Shown here: positions 1 through 9,647 of the stretch, in pieces
Layout of the letters: the number at the start of each line of letters is the position of its first letter
How positions within the stretch are numbered: the first letter of the stretch is position 1
DNA from: Meishania litoralis
GTDB taxonomy: Bacteria > Bacteroidota > Bacteroidia > Flavobacteriales > Flavobacteriaceae
Reading direction: 5' to 3'
Assembly (NCBI RefSeq): GCF_042611095.1
Contig: NZ_JBHFPV010000002.1
Location: forward strand, 744,001-808,000
DNA length: 64,000 nt
Program-made: the position numbers and the translations under genes
The notes under the pieces: model-generated
The model's database searches: none
What the model was told of the DNA's origin: nothing
The model's input: the letters and a program-made list of their open reading frames with translations, nothing else

Positions 1-173
1 GTGAGGTAAAACCGGGCTTGGAAGCCGATTTGATCTTGGTCAACGGCAACCCGCTTGAAAATCTGGATGCCTTGCAAGACCTTGCCGGAGTCTTTCGGCA
101 GGGAAAATGGCTATCAAAATCGGAAATCGAAAAACGTCTGAACGAAATCGCAAAAAACGCGGCCCAAAACTAG
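1..173 (+). CDS. Amidohydrolase family protein, C-terminal fragment (cut by window edge)
   Basis: The reading frame enters at base 3 and ends at TAG 171-173, giving the last 56 residues of a protein. It contains PGLEADLILVNGNPLENLDAL, the typical C-terminal strand of imidazolonepropionase-like amidohydrolases, where the metal-dependent TIM barrel returns to the small beta-sandwich domain. The next gene starts only 4 nt later and encodes another amidohydrolase with the matching block ADIIAVEGNPTKN near its end, so the two are probably co-transcribed paralogues. The catalytic part lies outside the window and the substrate cannot be judged. Confidence 0.8.
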   Translation, partial: EVKPGLEADLILVNGNPLENLDALQDLAGVFRQGKWLSKSEIEKRLNEIAKNAAQN

Positions 174-177
174 CCTT

Positions 178-1425
178 ATGTATAGATTCTTGCTATTACT
201 CATCATTTGCCACGCCTGCCTCCAATCGCAAACCTTCCTAAAGGCCGATCGTGTTTTCGATGGCCATGAAATCCATGAGAATTGGGGCGTTCTCGTCGAA
301 GGGAATACCATCGTTTATGCAGGTAACATTTCAGAAGTAAAACTCCCCAAAAACACGAAGACAATTGATTTAAAGGGAACCACGCTGATGCCGGGCATCA
401 TCGAAGGGCACTCACACTTATTGCTACATCCCTATAATGAAACGGAATGGAACGATCAGGTATTGAAGGAATCCCCTGTCGAACGGGCCATCCGCGGAAG
501 CGTTCATGCCAAAAAATCATTGATGGCCGGCGTTACCACTATGCGCGACCTTGGTGCCGAAGGTGCAGGTTATACTGATGTGTATCTCAAAAAGACCATC
601 GAAGAAGGTATTGTTCCCGGGCCGAGATTGTTGGTGGCGGGCCCGGCAATCGTGGCAACCGGAGCCTATGGGCCAAAAGGATTCCATGACGGGGTCACCG
701 TTCCTTTAGGGGCCGAACCTGTTAGCGGTATTGACGAAGCGGTAAAAACTGTACGCCGACAAATGGGCAACGGGGCCGATCTCATCAAAATCTATGCAGA
801 CTATCGGTGGAAAAAAGGGGCACCCAGCCAACCGACCTTTTTACAGGAAGAAATCGATGCCATGGTCGCCGCTGCAACGACGGCCGGCAAGTACGTCGTG
901 GCCCATGCGAGTACGCCGGAAGGGATGAAACGTGCCATTTTAGGAGGTGTGGAAACCATCGAACATGGTGATGGCGGAACCGCCGAAATCTTTCAAATGA
1001 TGAAAACCAATGGTGTGGCCCTCTGCCCCACCTTGGCCGCGGGAGATGCTATTTTGCGATACGGCGGTTGGAAAAAGGGAAGCGATCCAGATCCGGAACG
1101 GATTACAACGAAGAAAAAATCGTTCAAGCTCGCTATGGAATCGGGAGTAGATATTGCCTTTGGTGGCGATGTGGGTGTTTTTCCGCACGGCGAGAATTAT
1201 CGCGAAATGGAAATGATGGTCGAGTACGGTATGCAACCTTTGGATGTCCTTAAATCAGCTACTTCCTTGAATGCCAATGTTTTCCATTTGAAAAGACTTG
1301 GGAAGTTGGAGAAAGGTTTTTTGGCAGATATCATAGCCGTAGAAGGTAATCCTACCAAAAATATATCTGTCATGCGCAAGGTAAGGTTCGTGATGAAAGA
1401 CGGAACTATCTATAAAAATGAATGA
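178..1425 (+). CDS. Exported metal-dependent amidohydrolase (imidazolonepropionase/prolidase-like)
   Basis: A 415-residue protein with an N-terminal Sec signal (MYRFLLLLIICHACLQSQ), so probably periplasmic. Amidohydrolase signatures occur in order: HSH at residues 78-80 (first metal ligands), a lysine in DLIKIYADY near 200 (likely carbamylated bridge), VAHAS near 243 and IEHGDGG near 263 (further His ligands), and FGGDVG near 330 (catalytic Asp). The C-terminal ADIIAVEGNP closes the beta-sandwich. Relatives hydrolyse cyclic amides or Xaa-Pro dipeptides; the substrate here is unknown. It follows the preceding amidohydrolase by 4 nt, suggesting an operon. Confidence 0.87.
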   Translation: MYRFLLLLIICHACLQSQTFLKADRVFDGHEIHENWGVLVEGNTIVYAGNISEVKLPKNTKTIDLKGTTLMPGIIEGHSHLLLHPYNETEWNDQVLKESPVERAIRGSVHAKKSLMAGVTTMRDLGAEGAGYTDVYLKKTIEEGIVPGPRLLVAGPAIVATGAYGPKGFHDGVTVPLGAEPVSGIDEAVKTVRRQMGNGADLIKIYADYRWKKGAPSQPTFLQEEIDAMVAAATTAGKYVVAHASTPEGMKRAILGGVETIEHGDGGTAEIFQMMKTNGVALCPTLAAGDAILRYGGWKKGSDPDPERITTKKKSFKLAMESGVDIAFGGDVGVFPHGENYREMEMMVEYGMQPLDVLKSATSLNANVFHLKRLGKLEKGFLADIIAVEGNPTKNISVMRKVRFVMKDGTIYKNE

Positions 1426-1522
1426 ACCGCCTCCCTCATCACATGCCATCCGTTAACACCTCTTTAAGACTTTACGCAATAGTTTTCTGTATATTTAGAA
1501 CAGCTAATTAACTACTCTAAAA

Positions 1523-4500
1523 ATGACTACAAAATTACCCTTCGTTGCGTTCTTCTTCGCAACCCTTTCCCTATTCGCCCAAGATTTCAACATGGATCTA
1601 ATGCAAGATCTAAAACCAAGAAATATAGGTCCTGGTGGCATGAGCGGGCGCGTTACCGCCATCGATGCGGTTAATGATAATCCGGATATAATGTATGTGG
1701 GAACGGCATCGGGCGGACTTTGGAAATCGACTTCGGGAGGCATCAAATGGGAGCCTATATTCGACAAAGAACTGACGGCGTCAATTGGTGCGGTGGCCAT
1801 CCAACAATCGAATCCTTCGGTAATATGGGTCGGTACGGGAGAAGGAAATCCCAGAAACAGTTTGAACGGGGGCTATGGCGTTTACAAATCGTTGGACGGA
1901 GGCAAAAACTGGATCGCCATGGGCCTTAAAAACACAAGGCACATACATCGCATAAAAATCGACCCATCAGATCCCAATACCGTATATGTCGGTGCTATCG
2001 GTTCGCCCTGGGGCGAGCACCCCGAACGCGGGGTCTATAAGACTACAGACGGAGGCGAGACCTGGGAAAAAATACTCTTTGTGAACAACAAGACCGGTGT
2101 TGCCGACTTGGTAATGGATCCTGCCAACCCGAATAAATTGATAGCCGCGATGTGGGAACACAAACGGGATCCGTGGTTCTTTAAATCGGGCGGCCCTGGC
2201 AGTGGTCTGTACATGACCCATGATGGTGGTAAAAATTGGAAGAAGTTGACCGACGAGGACGGGCTTCCCAAAGGTGAACTAGGGCGTATGGGCGTTGCCA
2301 TTGCCCCTGGAAAACCGAATATAGTCTATGCCTTGATCGAATCAAAAAAGAACGCGCTGTACAAGTCGGAGGATGGCGGGTTCAAATGGAAAAAAATCAA
2401 TGATAAGGACGATATTGGCAACCGCCCTTTTTATTATTTCGAGCTTTATGTAGACCCACAGAACGAAAATCGCGTATTCTCCATATTTACCTATGTCAAC
2501 GTTTCTGAAGATGGCGGCAAGAGTTTTACCCAATTAATGCCTGCCTACGGGGTCGATAACGGTATTCACCCCGACCACCACGCGTGGTGGATCCACCCCG
2601 AGAACGGACAGTTCATGATGGACGGCAACGATGGGGGCATGAACATTACCAAAGATGGTGGAAAGACCTGGCGGTTTATCGGCAATATCCCCGTAGCGCA
2701 GTTCTATCATATCAATGTCGACAACGAATTTCCGTACAACGTGTATGGCGGACTACAAGACAACGGTTCTTGGCGCGGTCCCGCCTATGTCTGGAAAGCC
2801 CAAGGTATTAGAAATAGCTATTGGCAAGAAATCAGCTTCGGCGATGGTTTCGATGTCGTGCCCGACCCTGATGATTCCCGCTATGGCTATACCATGAGTC
2901 AACAGGGCTTTGTATCGCGCTACGACCATATTACCGGCAACAATTATATCGTGCGTCCTACGCCCCCCGATGCCGAGACCAAACTTCGCTTCAATTGGAA
3001 TTCAGCCATAGCCCAAGACCCCTTTGATAATAGTACCGCTTATTTTGGTAGTCAGTTCGTACACAAAACGACCGACAAAGGCCTGACTTGGGAAGTAATC
3101 TCTCCGGATCTGACGACGAACGATCCCGAAAAGCAAAAACAATCGGAAAGTGGCGGCCTGACCATGGATGCGACCGGGGCCGAGAACCACTGTACGCTTT
3201 TGGTGATCGAGCCCTCTGCGGTAGAAAAAAATATGCTATGGACGGGTTCCGATGACGGTCGGGTACATTATTCGCAAAATGGTGGCGCCAATTGGGTCGA
3301 GGTAACACAGAACATCAAAGGCCTGCCCAAAGGAAGTTGGATAGCCCAGATCAAGGCATCGAACAAAAATAAGGGTGAAGCACTTTTGGTCGCCAACGAT
3401 TATCGTAGGTTCAACTACACCCCCTATGCCTATCGTACCAAGAATTACGGAAAAACCTGGGAACGGATCGTTGATGAAAACGACGTGCAGAGCTACACCC
3501 TTTCGATCGTTGAGGATATCATCGATCCCAATTTAATGTTTTTAGGCACTGACGATGGACTTTACATCTCGTTCAACGCCGGGGCCAAATGGCAAAAGTG
3601 GAAAGAAGGCTTCCCTACCGTTTCAACGAAAGACATGGTCATACATCCACGGGAACATGACCTGGTCATTGGTACTTTTGGCCGTGCCGTTTGGGTATTG
3701 GACGACATAAGACCCTTGCGGGCAATGGCTCAAGATCCGAACATACTTCAAAACGAGATCAAGCTGTTCGAACCGCCAACGGCCTACCAAGCGGCCTATC
3801 AACAACCCACGGGAAGCCGTTTCGGGGGCGATGCCCTGTACAATGCCGAAAACCGAAAAGCAGGAGCCATGATTACCTACTATTTGAAGGAGGGCAAAAA
3901 GAAGGATGCGGATAAAAAAGATTCCGAAAAAGAAGAAACAAAGAAAGATTCCACGGCAACCGATGATAAAGAAGAACTTACCGGCGTGCAGAAAAAAGAT
4001 TCCATCCAGTTCGATTTTTACGAAGGAGACCGAGTTATCCGCACGTTAAAGTACAAAACCCCTGAAAAGGCAGGATTCCATAGAATTTATTGGAATATGG
4101 ATGAAAAAGGTCCAGATCGACCTTCGAGAAAAATCAGCAAATCAAATGATGAACGCGGCGGCACCGATGTAAAACCGGGGGATTATAAGATAAAGGTTTC
4201 TTTTGGTGATAAGAGCGATGAAACGAAGATCAAAGTGGAGTCGGATCCCAGACTTGATGTTTCCGTCGCATCGATAAACGAGGTCTATGAAAACTCCAAA
4301 AACCTCGAAAACCTTACCCAAATTGCGGCAGATGCCGTAAAGCAGTTGGTAGAAAGTAAGAACACCGCCGATAAATATCAAAAAGAACTGAAAGAACTTG
4401 ACAAGAAAAAATACAAGGACCAGATCAAGGCGTCAACCGATATTGTAAAACAAATCGATTCGGTAATCGCCCTGTATTTGGGCAAGGAAGACAAACGCCA

Positions 4501-4756
4501 GGGAATCACGAGAAATCCCGAAATAACGGTCATGCAGCGTATCGGCAATGCCAGTTATTATGTGGGCACACGAAAAAATGGGCTTACAGCCACCGAAAAA
4601 CGTTTGATGCAGTTTGCCAAAGAAGAACTTGATGGCGCACTACAGAAGACCAATACTTTTTTCGAAGAGAAGTGGAAAACGTATCGCGAATCCATGGAGC
4701 AACTGAATCTATCCCCATTTAAGGAAACCGAAAACTTCAGTTTAGAAAATGATTAA
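1523..4756 (+). CDS. Large secreted BNR/Vps10-like beta-propeller protein
   Basis: A 1077-residue protein with a short signal peptide (FFATLSLFAQ). Residues about 30-740 carry many Asp-box/BNR repeats: SLDGGKNW, TTDGGETW, THDGGKNW, SEDGGKSF, TKDGGKTW, TTDKGLTW, SQNGGANW. This is the two-propeller layout of sortilin/Vps10-type glycosyl-hydrolase-like proteins common in Bacteroidota. A Lys/Asp/Glu-rich low-complexity linker follows (about 785-820), then a FlgD-like Ig strand region and a helical C-terminus (about 900-1040). No catalytic residues can be assigned from Asp-boxes alone, so the call is a fold and not an enzyme. It is probably monocistronic, with a TATATTTA -7-like box at 1490-1497. 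Confidence 0.85.
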   Translation: MTTKLPFVAFFFATLSLFAQDFNMDLMQDLKPRNIGPGGMSGRVTAIDAVNDNPDIMYVGTASGGLWKSTSGGIKWEPIFDKELTASIGAVAIQQSNPSVIWVGTGEGNPRNSLNGGYGVYKSLDGGKNWIAMGLKNTRHIHRIKIDPSDPNTVYVGAIGSPWGEHPERGVYKTTDGGETWEKILFVNNKTGVADLVMDPANPNKLIAAMWEHKRDPWFFKSGGPGSGLYMTHDGGKNWKKLTDEDGLPKGELGRMGVAIAPGKPNIVYALIESKKNALYKSEDGGFKWKKINDKDDIGNRPFYYFELYVDPQNENRVFSIFTYVNVSEDGGKSFTQLMPAYGVDNGIHPDHHAWWIHPENGQFMMDGNDGGMNITKDGGKTWRFIGNIPVAQFYHINVDNEFPYNVYGGLQDNGSWRGPAYVWKAQGIRNSYWQEISFGDGFDVVPDPDDSRYGYTMSQQGFVSRYDHITGNNYIVRPTPPDAETKLRFNWNSAIAQDPFDNSTAYFGSQFVHKTTDKGLTWEVISPDLTTNDPEKQKQSESGGLTMDATGAENHCTLLVIEPSAVEKNMLWTGSDDGRVHYSQNGGANWVEVTQNIKGLPKGSWIAQIKASNKNKGEALLVANDYRRFNYTPYAYRTKNYGKTWERIVDENDVQSYTLSIVEDIIDPNLMFLGTDDGLYISFNAGAKWQKWKEGFPTVSTKDMVIHPREHDLVIGTFGRAVWVLDDIRPLRAMAQDPNILQNEIKLFEPPTAYQAAYQQPTGSRFGGDALYNAENRKAGAMITYYLKEGKKKDADKKDSEKEETKKDSTATDDKEELTGVQKKDSIQFDFYEGDRVIRTLKYKTPEKAGFHRIYWNMDEKGPDRPSRKISKSNDERGGTDVKPGDYKIKVSFGDKSDETKIKVESDPRLDVSVASINEVYENSKNLENLTQIAADAVKQLVESKNTADKYQKELKELDKKKYKDQIKASTDIVKQIDSVIALYLGKEDKRQGITRNPEITVMQRIGNASYYVGTRKNGLTATEKRLMQFAKEELDGALQKTNTFFEEKWKTYRESMEQLNLSPFKETENFSLEND

Positions 4757-4814
4757 GACTCGAAATTGTGTAATTCGTGTTTATTGAAGTGTGAGGTATT
4801 AAGATTTTGACCGT

Positions 4815-5498
4815 ATGAATCGACTACTGTTAACTTTAATGTTGTTCAACGTTCTTTTTGCAACGGCCCAAGAATCGGGAGAAAACAAATTGGGTTCTTG
4901 GCATATGTATTTCGGAACGAACCGGGTGTCGGAAAAATTGAGCATTCACACCGAGGCCCAAGCACGGTATTACGAACAGTTGAAGAACTTCAATCAATTA
5001 TTGTTGCGTTCCGGGCTGAACTATCATATCAATCCTAATGCAATAGCAACATTCGGTTACGGATTTATTGTTACCGACGGTACTTATGAAAAAATTCCTG
5101 GAGAAACAGAATCGAAGGAGCATCGTATTTTTGAGCAGTTCATTTTAAAGAACAAGGTCAACAAAGTAGCATTCGAACATCGCTACCGGCTTGAGCAACG
5201 TTTTTTGGATTTCGGCGACCGTACCGACACCCAACATCGGGCACGCTATCGGCTTCAGGTTACCGTGCCCCTGGCCAAAGCTGTGTTCTTAAATTTCTAT
5301 GATGAAATCTTTATCAACTTACAGAACGAGGTTTTTGGTCAAAACAGGCTCTATGGGGCAATAGGATTTCATGTATTCAAAAACACCAGTCTGCAATTGG
5401 GTTATTTGAAGAACCATTTTTCGTCGGCCCACTTTGATCGTTTACAGATCGGGGTTTTTATAAATACCGATTTGAGAAAAACACAGGTTACAAATTGA
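4815..5498 (+). CDS. DUF2490 outer-membrane beta-barrel-like protein
   Basis: A 227-residue protein with a signal peptide (LMLFNVLFATAQ) followed by GSWHMYFGTNR, the usual opening of DUF2490 proteins. The rest is alternating aromatic and charged beta-strands with EHRYRLEQRF, ending in a strand like those of small outer-membrane barrels. The function of the family is not established. The stop codon overlaps the TTG start of the following broken DUF1905 gene by 3 nt, so the pair was probably translationally coupled. Confidence 0.83.
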   Translation: MNRLLLTLMLFNVLFATAQESGENKLGSWHMYFGTNRVSEKLSIHTEAQARYYEQLKNFNQLLLRSGLNYHINPNAIATFGYGFIVTDGTYEKIPGETESKEHRIFEQFILKNKVNKVAFEHRYRLEQRFLDFGDRTDTQHRARYRLQVTVPLAKAVFLNFYDEIFINLQNEVFGQNRLYGAIGFHVFKNTSLQLGYLKNHFSSAHFDRLQIGVFINTDLRKTQVTN

Positions 5499-5977
5499 AA
5501 AGAAAGGTCTTTGAGACATCTGTTTCGGGTAGCGACCACTCCCTGATGCTTCCCGAAGAAATCGTGCTGCCCTTTCTCGAAAAGAATAAGAAAAGGGTCA
5601 AGATAAAGGCCTTCTTTGAAGGCCGGGAGCTCATATTTTATGGGGCCATCCTGAATATAAAGAGAAATTACCTCATGACGTTCGGCAAACGCTATCAAAA
5701 AGAATCGGGTGTTTTTCCAAACCACTATTTTCAATGGCAATTGTTCGAAGACGACTCCAAATATGGGGTCGAGATGCCCGAGTAGATGGAGGCGGTATTC
5801 GAAAGTGGCCCCGAAGGCCAACAAATTTTTGAATCGTTCACCCCGGGCAAAAAGCGAGGGCTCATCTACGCAATAGCACGCTACAAAAACCCACAAACAA
5901 GAATCGACAAATCGATTTTAATCTGTGAGAACCTAAAACGCCAGATTCTCGACCCTAAAGCGCTGCTAAAATCTTAA
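5495..5977 (+). pseudogene. DUF1905/YdeI-OmdA-like protein interrupted by an in-frame amber codon
   Basis: One continuous frame from TTG 5495 to TAA 5975-5977 is broken only by TAG at 5783-5785. The first 96 residues resemble the DUF1905 barrel (VKIKAFFEGRELIFYGAIL). The 63 residues after the TAG match the helical YdeI/OmdA-type C-terminus (FESFTPGKKRGLIYAIA). Family members read continuously across this joint (a VPE/MPE followed by acidic residues), so the TAG probably replaces a GAG or CAG. An ATG directly follows the TAG, so a separate C-terminal peptide is possible. Both halves look otherwise intact, which suggests recent inactivation or readthrough. Confidence 0.72.
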
Positions 5978-6002
5978 GAAGACCATAATAATCCACCGAA
6001 CC

Positions 6003-6033
6003 TTTGTAAGAACGTTGATATGCTCTATATTTA
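6003..6033 (+). promoter_or_regulatory. Bacteroidota-type promoter for the M16 peptidase gene
   Basis: TTTG at 6003-6006 and TATATTTA at 6026-6033 are separated by 19 nt, matching the -33 TTTG / -7 TAnnTTTG pattern of Bacteroidota housekeeping promoters. The start codon follows 24 nt later. Confidence 0.55.
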
Positions 6034-6057
6034 AAAACTAATCATTAAGTAACTCAC

Positions 6058-8892
6058 ATGAAAAAAATTATATCTACGCTGATAGTGATGCTATTTTGCA
6101 TGGCAGGCCTATTGGCACAGACCGATTCGGCGATTTCTGAATCCGAAACGATTACCGAGGGTAAAATCCCTACCGACCCCAATGTAAAAGTGGGCAAACT
6201 TTCGAACGGACTCACCTATTACCTTAGAAATAATGGCAAGCCTGAAGACAAGGTTGAATTAAGGCTCGTGGTCAACGCCGGATCTATTATGGAAAGTGAT
6301 AGACAACTCGGCCTTGCCCATTTCATGGAACACATGAACTTTAACGGCACCAAGAATTTTAAAAAGAATGACCTTGTCGACTATTTACAGAGCATCGGTG
6401 TAAAATTTGGGGCCGACTTAAATGCATATACCAGTTTTGATGAAACGGTTTACATTCTTCCCATTCCCAGTGATGATCCCGAAAAACTTGAAAAAGGGTT
6501 TCAGATTCTTGAAGATTGGGCGCACAACACCACTTTATCCGAAGAGGCAATAGATGGTGAGCGAGGAGTCGTTTTGGAAGAGCTACGGCTTCGTCTGGGT
6601 GCCGATGAGCGAATGCAGAAAGTATACCTGCCCAAAATGATGTATGGTTCGAGATACGCCGACCGACTACCTATCGGCACAAAAGAAAATCTTGAGAATT
6701 TTTCTTATGACGATGTTCGCCATTATTACAAAACATGGTATCGACCTGATTTGATGGCGGTGGTGGCCGTTGGTGATCTGGATATCGAAACCATGGAAAA
6801 AAAGATCCAGGAACACTTTTCGGGTATCAAAAAGTCCGATAATCCGAAGAAGCGCGAATCTTATGAATTGCCCAATCATGAAGAAACCTTGATTGCCATT
6901 GCGTCTGACAAAGAAGCGGCGTTCTCACAGGTACAGGTCATGTACAAGGATCATTTTGAAGCTCCTACACTTACCACGATTGGTGATTATCGTGACAGAT
7001 TGGTAAAAAACCTTTTTTCGACCTTGATCAATAACCGATTGGATGAGTTGAGAAACAGTGCGAACCCACCATTTGTTTTTGGTTTTTCATCGTATGGGGG
7101 AACGTTTGCCAGAACCAAGAATGCCTATCAATCTTTTGCGATGACAAGCCCAGAAGGCCAACTTAATGGACTGAAGGCCATTTTGGAGGAAAATGAACGT
7201 GTAAAAAGATTCGGCTTTCAAGAAGCTGAATTCGAAAGAGCTAAAAAAAGTCTGCTCGCACAGTTGGAGAAACAATATAATGATCGCGATAAATTGGAAA
7301 GTGAAAGAATCGTAGGTGAGTATATCAATAATTATCTTGAGAATGCCCCGATTCCGGGTATCGAATGGGAGTTTGACATGACCAAACAGCTTTTGCCAGA
7401 TATAAAGCTGAAGGAAATTAGCGATCTCATCAACGCATTTTTACATGACGACAACCGGGTTATCGTCATTACCGGCCCTGAAAAAGAGGGGCTGACCCAA
7501 GTAACCGAGGAACAGGTTCGGGAGTTGCTCGAAAAATTAGAAACCTCCGAAATAGCCAAATATGAAGACGAAGCTGTAAGAAGCGAACTTTTGGAAACTT
7601 TGCCCGAACCCGGCTCCATTACCGATAAGCCAACAAACGAGACTTTGGGCACAACCACACTCATCTTGAGTAATGGTGCAACCGTGACTTACAAGAAAAC
7701 CGATTTCAAAAATGACGAAGTGCTGTTTAAGGCATTCAGTCCGGGCGGAACAAGTCTGTATTCAGATGAGGAGCTTAAGGCGACGACCTTTGCCAATAAT
7801 GGTCTGGCGGAAGCTGGTATTGGCGGGCTTTCCTTAACGGATATGAATAAATTCCTGAGCGGTAAAATTGTTATGGTCAATCCAAGTATACGTGGTTTCA
7901 GTGAAAACTTTTCGGGGTCGGCCGCTCCAAAAGACTTGGAAACCTTGTTTCAAATGATCCATCTCTATTTTACCGCACTGAACAAGGATAAGGAAGCCTT
8001 CAATTCGTTCATTACCAAACAAAAGAGCTTTTTGGGCAACCTAATGGCCAATCCACAGTTCTATTTTCAAGATCAATTGGGTAAAATCCGAAATGAGGGA
8101 AATCCGCGATATACCGGTTTTCCAACGATCGAAAAAATGGATGCTTCGGATTACGATTTGGCCTATGCCAAATATCAGGAGCGCTTTGCCGATGCTGGTG
8201 ATTTTCATTATTATCTAGTCGGCAACCTAGACGAAGAAAAAGTTGCCGAGTATGCAGAAAAGTATTTGGCCTCTTTACCGGGGAAACAGAGCAATGAAAA
8301 ATACATTCCCACCAAATTTAGAAGCAAGGACGAATATCAAAAACATGTCATAAAAAGAGGTGAAGATCCCAAAAGCAACGTCAGCATCACATGGATAGAA
8401 GAGATGCCCTATGACAGCAAGACCGAAATGGCGATAGCTGCCCTCGGCGAGGTGCTGAGCATTAAGCTTATCGAAAAGCTCAGGGAAGAAGAAGGTGGCG
8501 TTTACGGCGTTGGTGCACGTGGCAGCCTTAGTAAGATCTCATATTCCAGTATGACCTTCAGTATTAATTTTCCTTGCGGGCCCGAGAACGTTGACAAATT
8601 GGTAGCGGCAGCGTTGGCCGAGGTGGAGAAAATCAAGAATGAAGGCGTCACTCCGGAGGACATGACCAAGGTAAAAGAAACCTATTTGGTGAAATACAAG
8701 GAAGATTTAAAAACCAATAAATTCTGGATCGACAACCTATTGGAAGCCGATCAAGAAGATAAAGATGCCAATGCAATTTTGAACTTTGTGGAAAAATTGG
8801 CCGATTTAAAGGCTGAAGACCTACAAGAAGTCGCCAAAAAATATCTCGATGAAAAATATTTTCTTGGCATTCTTATGCCGGAAACCGAATAG
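6058..8892 (+). CDS. Exported M16 family zinc peptidase (insulinase/pitrilysin-like)
   Basis: A 944-residue protein with a Sec signal (MLFCMAGLLAQ). The inverted zinc motif HxxEH is intact as HFMEH (residues 88-92), and the distal Glu lies in EERGVVLEELRL-like sequence about 75 residues later (GERGVVLEELRLRLG). Two full M16 repeats follow: the active half up to about 470 and the inactive half from about 530 to the C-terminus, the usual length for pitrilysin-like exported forms. It should degrade peptides in the periplasm. It has its own promoter and no obvious operon partner. Confidence 0.93.
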   Translation: MKKIISTLIVMLFCMAGLLAQTDSAISESETITEGKIPTDPNVKVGKLSNGLTYYLRNNGKPEDKVELRLVVNAGSIMESDRQLGLAHFMEHMNFNGTKNFKKNDLVDYLQSIGVKFGADLNAYTSFDETVYILPIPSDDPEKLEKGFQILEDWAHNTTLSEEAIDGERGVVLEELRLRLGADERMQKVYLPKMMYGSRYADRLPIGTKENLENFSYDDVRHYYKTWYRPDLMAVVAVGDLDIETMEKKIQEHFSGIKKSDNPKKRESYELPNHEETLIAIASDKEAAFSQVQVMYKDHFEAPTLTTIGDYRDRLVKNLFSTLINNRLDELRNSANPPFVFGFSSYGGTFARTKNAYQSFAMTSPEGQLNGLKAILEENERVKRFGFQEAEFERAKKSLLAQLEKQYNDRDKLESERIVGEYINNYLENAPIPGIEWEFDMTKQLLPDIKLKEISDLINAFLHDDNRVIVITGPEKEGLTQVTEEQVRELLEKLETSEIAKYEDEAVRSELLETLPEPGSITDKPTNETLGTTTLILSNGATVTYKKTDFKNDEVLFKAFSPGGTSLYSDEELKATTFANNGLAEAGIGGLSLTDMNKFLSGKIVMVNPSIRGFSENFSGSAAPKDLETLFQMIHLYFTALNKDKEAFNSFITKQKSFLGNLMANPQFYFQDQLGKIRNEGNPRYTGFPTIEKMDASDYDLAYAKYQERFADAGDFHYYLVGNLDEEKVAEYAEKYLASLPGKQSNEKYIPTKFRSKDEYQKHVIKRGEDPKSNVSITWIEEMPYDSKTEMAIAALGEVLSIKLIEKLREEEGGVYGVGARGSLSKISYSSMTFSINFPCGPENVDKLVAAALAEVEKIKNEGVTPEDMTKVKETYLVKYKEDLKTNKFWIDNLLEADQEDKDANAILNFVEKLADLKAEDLQEVAKKYLDEKYFLGILMPETE

Positions 8893-8930
8893 AAACTCGA
8901 TTTACCGGGCTAAAAACGTTTTGAATCGCA

Positions 8931-8962
8931 TTTGAAATGCCGTGTTTTAATTCTTAACTTTA
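8931..8962 (+). promoter_or_regulatory. Promoter for the sodC-like gene
   Basis: TTTG at 8931-8934 and TAACTTTA at 8955-8962 are separated by 20 nt, a good match to the Bacteroidota consensus. It lies 27 nt before the ATG at 8989. This supports starting the SodC-like protein at 8989 and not at the upstream in-frame ATG 8932, which would fall inside the promoter. Confidence 0.55.
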
Positions 8963-8988
8963 TTGCCCATCTAAAACATAGAACAACA

Positions 8989-9579
8989 ATGAAAAAAATA
9001 AAAATAATGGCCTTGGGTCTGGTTATGATAGCCGGTTATAACTGCAAGGAAGTCAAAAAGGATGCCGAGGATGCAGCCGAAGATGTTGAGACAGTTGTTG
9101 AAGAAGTAAAAGAAGAAGTTTCGGTCGAGACCATAAAGTTCTCAATGGAACCTAAAAGCGATAGCAACGTAAAGGGGGATGTCACATTTACGGAAGAAAA
9201 CGGTGAAGTAAAAATGACCGCGGTTTTAACCGGACTGACTCCCGGCGAACATGCCATACATATTCATGAAAAGGCCGATTGTTCGTCCGATGACGGTAAC
9301 TCCACCGGCGGACATTGGAACCCTACCAATGAACCACATGGTAAGTGGGGTGCTTCAGAAGGTTATCATCGGGGCGATATTGGTAATTTTACGGCCGATT
9401 CAGAAGGTAACGCCACTATTGAATTCAATGCTAGGGACCAATGGTGTATCGGCTGTGATGACGAGAACAAGAATATTGTAGGCAAAGCCGTAATCGTGCA
9501 TCAGGGAGTTGATGATTTCACATCACAGCCCAGCGGTGCCGCCGGTGCCCGGGTCAGTTGCACGGGAATTATAGAATAA
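8989..9579 (+). CDS. sodC: Cu/Zn superoxide dismutase family protein (lipoprotein-like)
   Basis: A 196-residue protein converting superoxide to H2O2 and O2 at the cell envelope. The start at 8989 (MKKIKIMALGLVMIAGYNC) gives a lipoprotein-like signal with a Cys near residue 19. An acidic linker follows (KKDAEDAAEDVETVVEEVKE). The dismutase domain carries HAIHIHEKADC (Cu ligand His pair), GGHWNP, PHGKWG (bridging/Zn region) and HRGDIGNF, then VIVHQGVDD and a late Cys for the disulfide. Family ligands look complete. An insertion WCIGCDDENK is present before the last copper His. It is followed by a clear terminator. Confidence 0.9.
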   Translation: MKKIKIMALGLVMIAGYNCKEVKKDAEDAAEDVETVVEEVKEEVSVETIKFSMEPKSDSNVKGDVTFTEENGEVKMTAVLTGLTPGEHAIHIHEKADCSSDDGNSTGGHWNPTNEPHGKWGASEGYHRGDIGNFTADSEGNATIEFNARDQWCIGCDDENKNIVGKAVIVHQGVDDFTSQPSGAAGARVSCTGIIE

Positions 9580-9596
9580 CGTAAAACAATTGGTTT

Positions 9597-9626
9597 AAAA
9601 AGCTGCCTATCTGGCAGCTTTTTTAT
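9597..9626 (+). terminator. Rho-independent terminator after sodC
   Basis: AGCTGCC (9601-9607), 5-nt loop, GGCAGCT (9613-9619), extended by AAAA on the left and a T-run on the right (9617-9625). Confidence 0.85.
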
Positions 9627-9647
9627 TTTGTTGGGCTACGAAAAAGT

